Positions 21,739 to 33,065 of a stretch of 64,000 nt of DNA are shown piece after piece. The translations under genes were made by a program, and so were the position numbers. Source of the stretch: Neocallimastix lanati (nom. inval.) (Eukaryota > Neocallimastigomycota > Neocallimastigomycetes > Neocallimastigales > Neocallimastigaceae); contig JACVTC010000178.1 of NCBI GenBank assembly GCA_016946835.1, positions 10,001 through 74,000 of the forward strand, given 5' to 3'. The first letter of the stretch is position 1; each line of letters starts with the position of its first letter. The notes beneath the pieces were generated by a model that ran no database searches, had not been told where the DNA came from, and saw nothing but the letters and a program-made list of their open reading frames with translations.

Positions 21739-22262
21739 TGTAACGAATCGTAGAGTTAGTAAAATTGTTGTTGTAGTCTGGTGGTAATACACCATGACAA
21801 TGAAGCCGAACTTTTTAGGTTCGACTCACACCCTTTCCCAATCTAAATTATTTTTAGTTAATTAATTAAATTATTGTAGAAAGTTCTAGAGTTTCTTTGA
21901 TTAATATTATATAACTAAGTGAAACTAGAAAGTTCTATTTTAATAATTATTTTATCATTTTTCTATAAGATTCATTTTCTAGAAAGAAAACTTAATTTTT
22001 CGAACTTTCGTTAATCTTAACTTTTTCCGAAACTGTTTTTCCGAAAAAGTATAAATAAGCGTGAATTTCTCAATAAAAATAATTTTTCTTTGTGCTTTTA
22101 TTAACTAGTTAAAAGTAATTCGAAATATTACAATAACTAATTAATAATAAAAAAAAAAAATAATAATAAATTTTATATTTTAATAAAAAATATTAATAAA
22201 ACAAATTTTTTAAGAAAACGAATTACTTATTAGTGTAGACCTATTGGGTGTAAACCGTTACA
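21739..22262 (+). repeat. Element 2, 5' LTR
   Basis: TGTAACG to CGTTACA. A-box-like TAGTCTGGTGG at 21774-21784 with TGGTG/CACCA stem, B-box-like GGTTCGACTC at 21818-21827, CTGTTTTTCCG at 22033-22043, TATAAATAAG at 22050-22059. A T5 run lies between the boxes. TTGGGTG at 22244-22250 pairs with CACCCAA at 22270-22276 just outside the LTR. Confidence 0.93.
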
Positions 22263-22316
22263 ATAAAAGCACCCAAAGAAAAGAAGCCCAGTACCCCTGC
22301 ACTAAGGACTAGCCAA

Positions 22317-22720
22317 AGGAAATCTACCAACTCAAGAAATCAAGGAAATCAAGGAAATCAAGGAAATCTACCAACTCAAGAAATCAAGGAAATCAAGGAA
22401 ATCAAGGAAATCTACCAACTCAAGAAATCAAGGAAATCAAGGAAATCAAGGAAATCTACCAACTCAAGAAATCAAGGAAATCAAGGAAATCAAGGAAATC
22501 TACCAACTCAAGAAATCAAGGAAATCAAGGAAATCAAGGATATCTACCAACTCAAGAAATCAAGGAAATCAAGGATATCTACCAACTCAAGAAATCAAGG
22601 AAATCAAGGATATCTACCAACTCAAGAAATCAAGGAAATCAAGGATATCTACCAACTCAAGAAATCAAGGAAATCAAGGATATCTACCAACTCAAGAAAT
22701 CAAGGAAATCTACCGAATCA
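22317..22720 (+). repeat. Leader minisatellite with 9-bp sub-repeat
   Basis: Units combine a 17-bp segment with TCTACCAACTCAAG and two or three copies of AAATCAAGG, giving periods of 44 bp in the left half and 35 bp in the right half. About ten units are present. The rest of the leader (22721-23697) contains no clear gene and has an A-run at 23247-23276. Confidence 0.9.
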
Positions 22721-23241
22721 AGAAGATTTGTTATAAGGCGAATAAAATAAAATAAATTAAATTATAGATACTATACTAAACAACATCTCGCATTAAATAG
22801 TACTCTACTCTCCGAATAAATATTTATTTTAATTATAATTAATTTTAAATTTCTTACGTTATATATAAAGGCTTGCCTGGCTCCCAAAGCGACGATAGTT
22901 GAGCATCGTTACCATAATACTTTGTCGTTCAGATTCTGTTGATAACTGGGGAAGATAATTTGTTGTACTTTTTCATGCTAACAAAGGTTAGATACAAACA
23001 AAAATACAATTACATTACTTCCTTCTACCATTAATTGGTACTAACAATCGACCTAATCTGCGTTTATCGATAAAGAGCTAAAGAGACTTACCACGCAAGG
23101 CTTTAACAAATTATATATTTCCTGGCTCAATACTATATGATTTGGTTTATAACAATTCAATAAGAAATAAAGATTAATCAAATAAAATAAATATTTAATT
23201 ACTCCTATATCTTCCAAAATAATTATATATTACTTTATCAC

Positions 23242-23281
<40 letters not shown>

Positions 23282-23697
23282 ATCACGGGATATATCAAAA
23301 AAATCAACTCTGAAAATATCCAATCTCAAATCACTCTCAAAATCAATCTGAAATTTTATATCAACTTAATGCAATAAATTTTAAATCTCAATAATCTTTT
23401 CTAAATTATTTCCAGCTCTCTATAACTATTAAATTACTATAATAATATATATACAAATCTACTATACCTAATTTAGTATATTATATAAATTTAAAATTTC
23501 AATACCAAACCTTATTTAATTCTAAATAATTCCAGTGGGATCAATTATTACTATTTATATATTCAAATCCTCCTTAATCAAAAGTATATTATAATTCAAT
23601 TCCTCTCTATTATACTGAAAAAATCGTTCTTAAATATATCTTATTCCAACTTATTCAATAATCAACTATAAAAATAACAGTGAAACTTATATTCAAA

Positions 23698-25983
23698 ATG
23701 GAAGAAAACAATTTTGCCAACGCAACCTATAAGGATGGTTTTGCCGGAGATAGACGCTACCTTAAGGGATTCTTAGCTAAAATGAATTTAATCTTCATGA
23801 TTCACCCTGATCGATTCAATAATGATGAAACAAAAGTAATCTACGTTATTTCTAGGTTATATGGTAATGCTATGAATTGGGCAGCATCACTTATGGAGAA
23901 TCAGGACCCTTGCTTGTTAAATTACGAAGCCTTCGTTGAAAGAATGAAATCTGTATATGGGAGTTATGACTCAACATTCATTGCAAATCAGAAACTCAGA
24001 ACTATAAGACAAAAACGGTTAGGCGACATTAGAAGCTATATACTCGAATTCAACTCTTATGCCGACGAGTCATCTTGGAACGAAGAAGCGAAAATGGACG
24101 CATTTCTTGTTGGTTTAAATGATCAAATCGCTACAAGAATTCTGGAAATGTTCCCTGGTCCATGATCTCTTACTGCTATGCAAACTATAGCTTCCAGAAT
24201 AGATGGCCGTCTATCAGCCCATAGGCAATTTACAAATAATCAAAATCGATCAAACAATAACCTTAATAACAACAATTCTAATAAGAAAAGATGGAATTTT
24301 TATAAGAAAGGTTCGAATTCTAAACATTATGGACCCCTATCCGACGAAGAGAAAGAAAGAAGAAAAAGAGAAAACCTCTGTTTATATTGTGGATCCTCAA
24401 ATCATACTCTAGGCAATTGTCCACTCAAAAATAAGAAAAAATCACCCTCAAGCACTTCTCATATTACTAATCCTGAACCAAAGGCCAAAGAAAGACCAAG
24501 AATCTCAGATCAACAAAATTTGAGTCTTCCTATATTTGAATTCACTCTCAATGTTTTAAAATCATCAGTCAAAACTAAGATTCTTCTAGATTCAGGTTCT
24601 CAACTTAATCTTATGGATGTCTACTTTGCCAATGAAAATAACATTCCTTATTCATCCGAAACCATTCATCCTGAAGTAGGAGGAATTGGTGGTACTCAGA
24701 AAATTCTCGGGGAAACTTTGCCAATTTCGATACGCTATAAAAATCACAATTGTAAAACTAAGTTTTATGTCGTCGATTTACCTTCTTATTGTGCTCTTCT
24801 TGGCGCTGAATGGCTCTCTACTCATAATCCAACAATAGATTTCTCTTCTAAAACACTTCATTTTAATTCAAAATATTGTATTAATAATTGTCTCGTTATT
24901 CCAAATACTTATACAACCTTCATTCCTTCATGCAATTTAATAAACGAAATTCCAAAAAATTCTGATAATTCGGACAACCAAAAAATTGAAGAAATTAACA
25001 ATTCAGAAGAAAAAATATCTAATGAAATAATTAATAATACTAAGAACCAACACAAGGAACCCAACGAAGACAATAAAAATGTTATCTATCTTTTACCAAA
25101 TAAATTATCCTCATTTATGGATGTTTTTAGTGAAGTCGCTGCGAACATGCTACCCCCTCATCGACAATATGATTGTGAAATTAATTTGAAACCAAATACT
25201 AATTTATATTACGGCCCAATATATCCATTTCATCACCAAACAAATGGTTTAACGGAGAGGGTGAACTCCGTTATCGAACAATACTTAAGATGCTATACAA
25301 ATTTCAAAGGATCTAATTGGAATGACTTTCTTTACTTAGCAGAATTTAGCTATAATAACACCATTCAAGAATCCACTAATCATTTACCTTTCTTCGCTAA
25401 TTATGGATTCAATCCCAGACATTCTCCCGAAGTCCCCACAAATGTTGAAGTACCTAGAGCAGAAGAACTTGTTAAAAACCTTGCAGAATTAACCAAGGAA
25501 TTAAAAGAAAATATTAAAATATCAATTGAAAAACAAGAGAAATATGCCAATAAGCATCGTATGGAACCACCTGAATTCAAGAAAAATGACAAAGTTTGGA
25601 TCAATAGTTCTCTAATTATAAAGAATGGTAACAAAAAGCTTAAACCAAGAAAATTAGGACCTTTTAAAATCCTAAGCAAAATATCTCCTGTTTCGTATAA
25701 ACTTGACTTGCCAAAAAATCTTAGGATTCATCCAATCATGCATGTCTCTGACCTTGAACCGTACTTTGAAGATAAGTTTGGAAGAAACCAAGAACCACCA
25801 CCAATTATCATTAACAACGAAGAAGAGTACGAAGTTGAACAAATATTAGACAAACGAACTCATTATGGGAAAGTTCAATACTTGATAAAATGGAAAGGAT
25901 ATCCGCTTTCAGAAGCTTCTTGGGAACCTGAGGAAAATCTTAATTGCCCCAAACTCTTGAAAAAATTCAATAAAAATAATTAA
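23698..25983 (+). pseudogene. Element 2 Gag-protease fused to integrase tail and chromodomain
   Basis: The ATG at 23698 aligns with element 1 Gag. One frame runs to 25983 with a single TGA at 24163-24165 (CGA or AGA in relatives). It has the capsid region, a CCHC knuckle ([14 protein letters not shown]), protease motif LLDSGSQ and the start of RT ([16 protein letters not shown]). Near 25222-25230 it jumps in frame to the integrase end of the core ([13 protein letters not shown]), then the GPF motif and chromodomain ([14 protein letters not shown]). The junction shares CCA with element 1's integrase sequence, so short homology may have guided the deletion. The catalytic RT, RNase H and integrase residues D and D are gone. 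With the TGA read through, it would make a Gag tethered to a chromatin-binding domain. Confidence 0.88.
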
Positions 25984-26137
25984 AATAACTTAAACTAGAA
26001 AATGAATCTCTATTAAACTTTAAATTTTATAGTATATTATATAATTATATGATTAAATTATATTATTAAATTATTAATATTAAACTTATTATTATTGTTA
26101 AAACCTAATTTTTCCTTTATATTATTTTATAACTTAT

Positions 26138-26195
<58 letters not shown>

Positions 26196-26407
26196 ATAAT
26201 AACTATAAACTTTATTAATATCATGTAACAAAAATAATTATTAAATATGTTATTTCATGTAATTAATTATTAATATCATGTATTATTATTTTTATTATTT
26301 CATACTATTAAGCAAAAAAGAAATTCACACTTAAATATTTTATTTATTCATTGTAGTCTAGTTTAACTTTAAGATTCGTCTGGTATCCGAATCCTGGAGG
26401 AGGACCA
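25984..26407 (+). other. Element 2 3' untranslated part
   Basis: AT-rich, with an A-run of about 51 at 26142-26192. It ends in the conserved block GTATCCGAATCC and purine tract GGAGGAGGACCA right before the LTR. Confidence 0.7.
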
Positions 26408-26932
26408 TGTAACGAATCGTAGAGTTAGTAAAATTGTTGTTGTAGTCTGGTGGTAATACACCATGACAATGAAGCCGAACTTTTTAGGTTCGACTCACAC
26501 CCTTTCCCAATCTAAATTATTTTTAGTTAATTAATTAAATTATTGTAGAAAGTTCTAGAGTTTCTTTGGTTAATATTATATAACTAAGTGAAACTAGAAA
26601 GTTCTATTTTAATAATTATTTTATCATTTTTCTATAAGATTCATTTTCTAGAAAGAAAACTTAATTTTTCGAACTTTCGTTAATCTTAACTTTTTCCGAA
26701 ACTGTTTTTCCGAAAAAGTATAAATAAGCGTGAATTTCTCAATAAAAAATAATTTTTCTTTGTGCTTTTATTAACTAGTTAAAAGTAATTCGAAATATTA
26801 CAATAACTAATTAATAATAAAAAAAAAAAATAATAATAAATTTTATATTTTAATAAAAAATATTAATAAAACAAATTTTTTAAGAAAACGAATTACTTAT
26901 TAGTGTAGACCTATTGGGTGTAAACCGTTACA
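26408..26932 (+). repeat. Element 2, 3' LTR
   Basis: Near-identical copy of 21739-22262, ending CGTTACA and followed by AAGAT. B-box copy at 26487-26496. Confidence 0.93.
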
Positions 26933-26937
26933 AAGAT

Positions 26938-28696
26938 TAAAAGAACTTAAACACATAAGTAGGGTAAAAGCAGCTGACTTCGTTACCAAGTTTAAGTTAT
27001 ACGCAACCCAACTACAGATTCCTGAAATCCTCCAGTTGGAACTCTTCAAGGACCGAGTTCATCCGTTGGTTAAGAAGAAACTATTAGACTTGGAACCACA
27101 GAGAAGAACTATTGAAAATTACTCAAGTATGCTCATGACGTACGACAGTGAAAGAGATAGCCATTGGGATTTCAATTCGAACAAAAGGAAAAATAACTCT
27201 GCCGGCAGGGAACAGAGAGAGGAAGAAAAAGAAGTTTAAATCCTGGAAAGGACATTCATCATCTTGGAATGGTAACCAAATGAAACCAATAACAAGTTCA
27301 AGGATAATAAAAGTAGCATGTTCCAGAATAACAACAACAATCACAACAAAGATATAGAAGTGAAGAATAGAATGGGACTAATAAACTCGAAGAGGGATTT
27401 CCAATAGATAAAAATTGGGAATCCAGAGAAAATATTTTCCCTTTCATGAATACTCCTGTTGGATCTATGCCAAGGATTTTTATCGGGATCAAATTGGGGA
27501 TGAAAATCCCATTCTACCAGTGACGAGATGGAAACCATTGCCATAATGGACTCCGGTACCCGGGGGTAAATCTAGTTAACGAAGACCTTTACTTACAACT
27601 GGGGTGTACCACTACTACGGAATAATACTAAAAACATATTCCCAAACCGAGAGGAAGTCTCGAATATTATCACCCAAAGAGTTGAGTGTCGAGCTTAAAT
27701 TACTCAATGATGAAGGAAAAAATAATCCAAAAAAAGAAACAGGAACTTCGTTTCATTCATGCATTTCACAAAATATTCCTTATGGGTGCCTGCTTACTAG
27801 GTATACATCCCTTATTAGACCTCCAGGAGAGGCTTCAAGGTTTGGAAAAGAGGTTTACAAACCCTACTTCAACGAAGAAGAAATAGGTTTGATGGATTCA
27901 TCATTACTATTAGAGGATCTTAATAGAAACAAGGTCTCTTTCGTAATTAATGGAAGATGAAAATATTTTGAACCTTCGGTAGGCAGCTCCCCGAAAGAGA
28001 ATCGAGAGTACTCTTCCATTTTTTAGTCAGCAATCAAACAACGAATTACCTCCACATCGGACTGGTTTTGATTACGAGATTGAGTTGCTTCCTGGGGCTC
28101 GTCTCTTTAAAGGACTGATTTATCCGATGAAACTGGCGCAATCCGAAGAAGCTGATAGGTAACATCATCTAAAATCCATTCCAAAGGATTCCATCCGTTC
28201 TTCAAAATTACCAGCTGCAAACCCAGTATACTTTTTCAAAAAAAAAAAAGATGGATCGTTACACTTCTGTGTTAGACTACAGAAAGCTCAACGAAGTTGC
28301 AGTAGAGGATTCATATCCTCTACCATTATATCATCTATTCTATTCATTGAACAGGTAAGAGGATCCAAAGAAGTTAGAAGCAGTTCTGTCTTGGCCAGAG
28401 CCAACAATCGTGAAACAAGTTCAGTCCTTTCTTGGGTTTTGTAATTACTACCGCCCTTTTTTATAAAGAATTTTTCATTAATAGTAAGATCGCTCTTCCA
28501 CCTAACAAAGAAAGGAATTGATTTCGATTGGAATGAAGAGAGTCAGAAATCTTTCGACACACTTAAGAAGCTCCTCACTACCACAGCAATACTACTTCTT
28601 TTCGACCCTGAGAAACCCTTCATCTTGGAGACAGATGCTTCACATTACGCTTTAGGGAGCGTACTGTTGCAAAAAGATGAACTAGGGGTCAAGTTT
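26938..28696 (+). pseudogene. Element O gag end, protease, RT relic
   Basis: Gag continues as LKELKHISRVKAADF and VHPLVKKKLLDLE (open frame to 27239). A retropepsin motif IMDSGT lies near 27543-27560. RT pieces are LPPHR-FDYEIELLPGA near 28046-28095, VDYRKLNEV near 28271-28300, FLGF-NYYRP near 28428-28455 and RNase H ETDASH near 28627-28645. Between the second and third RT pieces about 120 codons including the YxDD site are missing. Many frameshifts. This was a Ty3/gypsy of a different branch from elements 1-3 and A. Confidence 0.8.
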
Positions 28697-29480
28697 TTTT
28701 ATTTAGAAAAACCGATTATAACAATTAATAAAGGAAAAAAAAAAAAAAAAAAAAAAAAACATTAAATAAAAGATTCACTTTTTTTTTTCATAAATAGTTA
28801 TTAAATTATTACGTTATTAACTGTAGAATAGAATCAATAACTAATATATCGATTTAAATAATGAAAATTGACATGTAATTTATATTTTTTTCATGATTAC
28901 CTTATAATATATTATTCCTATCTAATTCACATATATTTTATGTTTATTTATAAACAAAAATATTTATTAATAATTTTATTAAAATAATACTTAATTAAAG
29001 CTAAACAATAATAAATTCAATAAAACTTTCAACTTTATTTACAATAATAATTAAATTCAAAAAAGAACTCATTTTATTTTACTATTTATTATATAAATAA
29101 TATTAATATTAATGTTTATATATTTACAATTTAAAACTATTTTTATAAACTATTTAAACTAATTTTAACTATTTAAAACTATTCCGAAATTAATTTTAAA
29201 GTATTTTAAACTAACTAAACTAAATTAACCAAGTTAAATAAAATAACCGAATTTAATAAACTAGATTAAATTAACTAAATTTAAATAAATATTATTTTAA
29301 ATTAAATTTAATATCCAAAATTATTTACATAATATTTTTTCCTTTTTTAAAAAGTTTACATAAAATTATAATTAATTTTCATATATGTAAATCATAAATT
29401 TATGTAACTTTATTATATTAATGAAGTATCATATAATTAGTTATTAAAGATTTTATTAAACATCTTTACACTACTAGAAA
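28697..29480. mobile_element. AT-rich insertion inside the element O RNase H region
   Basis: Coding similarity stops after LLQKDELGVK and resumes at VHSVGYYSRS, so about 780 bp were added within one RNase H sequence. The insert is almost pure A/T with an A-run near 28737-28759 and no open frame. AAG occurs at both edges, too short to call a target duplication. Type unknown. Confidence 0.5.
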
Positions 29481-31250
29481 AGGTACATTCAGTAGGATAC
29501 TACTCTCGTTCCTTCTTCATAGCCGAACGTAATTATTCAGTTACGGATAAGGAAATACCTGCCATTATCCAAGGTCTCGAGGAAATGGAAACAACTACTT
29601 ATTGGAGCTAAGGAGCCGATCAAGATCATTACAGACCATGGAAATCTAATTATTTGCTAGCGAACCCCCAAAAGATAAGGATAGGTATGTGCCAAGTGCA
29701 TTGGCAAGAAAATTCTGTCATAATTACAAGTACAGAGTTATTTATAGACCAAGATCCACGAACGTCATGGGCTGAGAGCTTATCAGCTTATCAAGGCGAC
29801 GCCGGACAATATTCAAACCATCACGACATCCAAAACAAAATCAATCCTCGATCCAAATAAATAAATGTTCTTTTTTTTTTTTTTTTTTTTTTTTTTACTA
29901 CTTCCTGAATCTCGCTAACGACACTTCACTTCCTTGCTCAATTCAATTCAATTAAATCCAATCAAAAGGGAATGAGTCCAATTTTCAGTCCAATAATTAA
30001 TGTCTTAAACAGGAATGAGTCCAAATTGAAGCCTGTTCGTAAGTATGACTTGTTCAAATTCTCTCAAAGAAGAAAACAATTTTCCCTCTATATAATGGGA
30101 TTGATCTGAGATCCTGAATCTTTCAGAAAGGAAATTCTCTCGGCACATTATGACTATGCATCTGCAGGACACCTAAGAATTGGAAAAATTGCCGAACTAA
30201 TCAGCAGAAACTTTTAATTACTGTCCTGCTTGGATGAAAGATGTTCAAAACTACGTAAAATCCTATAAAATATGGTCCAGTATGAAGTCTTCTCATCCTA
30301 AACCCTATGGTGAAATGATCGCTCAGGATATTCCGTCTTGTCCTTGGAAAGTAGTAGAGATAGATTTCACTACTCATATTCCCGTCAAAAAATCTAGAAT
30401 TCTCGATTATGGTCTTATGTGATAGGCTAACTAAAATGGTTCACCTATACGTCTTTCCAGGACTTCCTACTGCTAACCAAGCTTGCTATTGGTTTTTCTT
30501 AAAAGTATTTTCTCTCTTCATGGACTACCAAACAAACAACGGAAATTATAACTAACCGTGGTTTTCAGTTCACGAGCGAACTATGGAAAGAAATAATGGG
30601 TATAATGGGTATATCCTTTCTATTAAGCATAGCACTGCAACAACCGGTCATCACACTACTGTAGGACAAATCGAAAGGTTGAATCAGTTCTATCGAACAA
30701 TTCATTAGATGCTTCCTTGGAGCTTACCCTTCTGAAGATTGGTTGGATTGGTTGTATTTAATTGAATTTATTTACAACAACAGTAAGAATTCATCCACTG
30801 GACAATTACCATTCTTAGCTTTCAATGGGTTCCTTCCTTCATTCTCTCCACTCAGCAATTCTGCCATTTCTACATCTGGTAAAGTCTACCATATCCCAGA
30901 CCAGACTTCGCTGCGAATGTGAAAAAAAAAAAAAAAAAACTAAAACCTGTACTAGCTGCTTTCCAAGAACTCTACATTCACAACGCCAAATTCTAAAAGA
31001 AGTTTCCCTCCATCCTTCAAAGTTGAAGACCTTGTATGGTTGAAAAGACCTTCCAATTATATTCTAAATTCTTCGACAAAACTACGTCCTAGGAAATAAC
31101 AGACCCTTCAAAATTACGTAGGACTTAGAATTCAATAATTACAGATTAATTCTTTCAAATTCCCCTTTTCCACGTAAATTTGATATTTTCAATATTTATG
31201 AATTAGAACCCTTTTACTAAACGAAACAAGCATCTCTCTGATATACATCA
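29481..31250 (+). pseudogene. Element O RNase H end and integrase relic
   Basis: Pieces include GYYSRSFFIAERNY and DKEIPAIIQGLEEME (RNase H). Integrase zinc-region remnant HYDYASAGHLRIGKI lies near 30145-30190, CPWKVVEIDFTT near 30340-30370, HHTTVGQIERLNQ near 30650-30690 and a GPF-region remnant (RPSNYI, KLRPRK) near 31045-31095. Frames change often. T- and A-runs at 29871-29896 and 30921-30938 may have contributed. Confidence 0.75.
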
Positions 31251-31463
31251 CCCTCCAGAAATTCATTCAATTTTAAATTGAAGAATTAATCTAGAAAATC
31301 ACAAGTGCGAATATTTATTATCTTTACATAGAGCTCGAGTTTTCGAATAAATGGGTGGATTCCTCGATTATATACGAAGATGATTTTTATTTTGAAATAC
31401 TAGCCCATTTTAATAATATCTCCAACAATTCTCCTATATAAACTGTCGTTTGAAAGGGGATAG

Positions 31464-31918
31464 TGTAATGTATGTCTCATAATTAAAAACAAAAACCTTT
31501 TTTTTTAACCAGATATTATGATACATACGCCACTATAATAAAATAAAAAGACGTAGTAAATTATTTCAGCCATTAATATTTTTTACATTTTTTCTTTATG
31601 TCCAAAAAAATATTAAAGATGAAATACTATAAAAATAAATAATATTTCAAAGAATTAATTAGAAATCTCACTTTTTCTCTTTTTTTCCAACTTTACTTTC
31701 AATAAAAATATCAGTTTTTATAAGAAGTTTACATACTAGAAATAAAAAAAACTATTATCAATCCATCAAGAATATTAATACTACTCAAATAGAGAGTAAC
31801 TAAAATATTGAATAAAGATAATTTTAAATTATATAATTAATAAAATAAAATATTAAATAAAGTTGAACAATCCTGTGATATCCCTGTAAACATTAATTAA
31901 TTGCTATTATATTTAATA
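31464..31918 (+). repeat. Element O, right (3') LTR
   Basis: Starts TGTAATGTATGT after a purine tract and ends TTTAATA, followed by ATGAT. Same length as the left LTR but clearly diverged at many positions. Confidence 0.85.
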
Positions 31919-31959
31919 ATGATTTATTAATATAATTAAAAAATTTTTTTAAAATTTTT

Positions 31960-32285
31960 AAGTGGGATTTCTTCCCCAATTATTATTGTCGTTTATTCCC
32001 AAAGAAATATTATTTTAATTGGCATATTCAATGTTTAATTTAACCATTTCAATATTACTTTTTTTTTTATGACCCAAAGAAGTGGATAATAATTAGCTAT
32101 TTTGTTTTGTTCATTTATTTTCAATATAATATTCTTTTTATTGGAATAATCAATTAATAATTTTACTTTGTCAATATTGTTCCTTTCAGCCGCCAAGAGA
32201 AGTGGATAACAATTTAGTATTTCATCCTATATATTTATTTCCAAAATAATATTATTTTTATTGGCATAATAATTTTTATTTTTAT
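31960..32285 (-). pseudogene. Ankyrin-gene relic 1
   Basis: Minus-strand pieces read LNCYPLLLAAERNN, VKLLIDYSNK and IANYYPLLWVIKK. They match two consecutive, distinctive repeats of the gene at 37884-42326 (LNYYPLLLAAERNN and IANYYPLLCAVEKN, encoded near 38640-38870). Stops and a T-run break it. It is the remnant of a third copy of that gene. Confidence 0.75.
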
Positions 32286-32394
32286 TGAATTTTAAATCAT
32301 TAAAATTCAAACAGATTTCATGTTCACTTTATTTTCTTTTTTTTTTTTTTAGTAAAGATTTTCATATAGTAAATTTATATTAAACATATATAAT

Positions 32395-32425
<31 letters not shown>

Positions 32426-32949
32426 TTAAATTGGAAGAAGCGGAAATGTATCCATACTCATAATTTATAGAAATTGTATAAAAAAATAATGTTAATTTCT
32501 TTAAAATTGAAATTTACGAACATTTCTACAGTAGGTAAGTGGAACGATGCAAATACTTTTTTTTTTTTTTTTTTAATTTATAAATTATTTTAAACGTTAT
32601 TATTTAATTAAAAAGTAAAAACAATAAAAAATTATTTAAATAATAAATTCAAATTTTTTAAAAAAAAAAAAAAAAAAATAAAATAAAATAAAAATAATTC
32701 AAAATAATAAAATATTGTTTATTTACTTATTTATTTATTTATTATTTAATATTTATTTATTATTTAATATTTATTTATTATTAATATTTTAATTATTTTA
32801 ATATTTATTATTTATTTATTTATTTACTGATTGATAATTCTAAATCTAAAAAATAAAAATAAAGAATTATTTATTTTTTATAATCAATTTATTTTTTTTT
32901 TATTTTTATTTTATTTTTTTTTTTTATAATTAATATAGTGTAAAATCAG

Positions 32950-32982
<33 letters not shown>

Positions 32983-33011
32983 AGAAAATTAAAAATAAAA
33001 ACTAAAGTTAA

Positions 33012-33065
<54 letters not shown>

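Larger units (their letters stand above)
21739..26932 (+). mobile_element. Element 2: internally deleted chromovirus
   Basis: LTRs of 524 and 525 bp differ at only two positions (A/G near 21895/26569 and one A indel), and the target duplication AAGAT is perfect (21734-21738 and 26933-26937). RT, RNase H and the first half of integrase are absent, so it cannot move alone. The young LTRs around a deleted body suggest it was mobilised by proteins from a related intact copy, or that deletion followed insertion. Confidence 0.92.
11241..31918 (+). mobile_element. Element O: old Ty3/gypsy split by nested insertions
   Basis: Two diverged LTRs of equal length (11241-11695 and 31464-31918, 455 bp each) enclose decayed gag, protease, RT, RNase H and integrase in order on the plus strand. 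The target duplication ATGAT is perfect (11236-11240 and 31919-31923). A purine tract GAAAGGGGATAG precedes the right LTR. Its own sequence is interrupted by solo LTR B with X and element A, by element 2, and by an AT-rich block at 28697-29480. LTR divergence and scrambled coding make it the oldest layer here. Confidence 0.88.

Noticed and set aside
22317-22720. CRISPR-like array
   Set aside because: Spacers are not unique; the units are a nested minisatellite within a retrotransposon leader of a eukaryote.
23680-23697. Upstream GTG start for element 2 gag
   Set aside because: The ATG at 23698 aligns with the starts of elements 1 and 3; eukaryotic GTG initiation is not needed.
29470-29485. 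CACTACTAGAAAA, resembling a CACTA DNA-transposon end
   Set aside because: It points the wrong way for the right end of the AT-rich insert, and the left end has no matching inverted copy.
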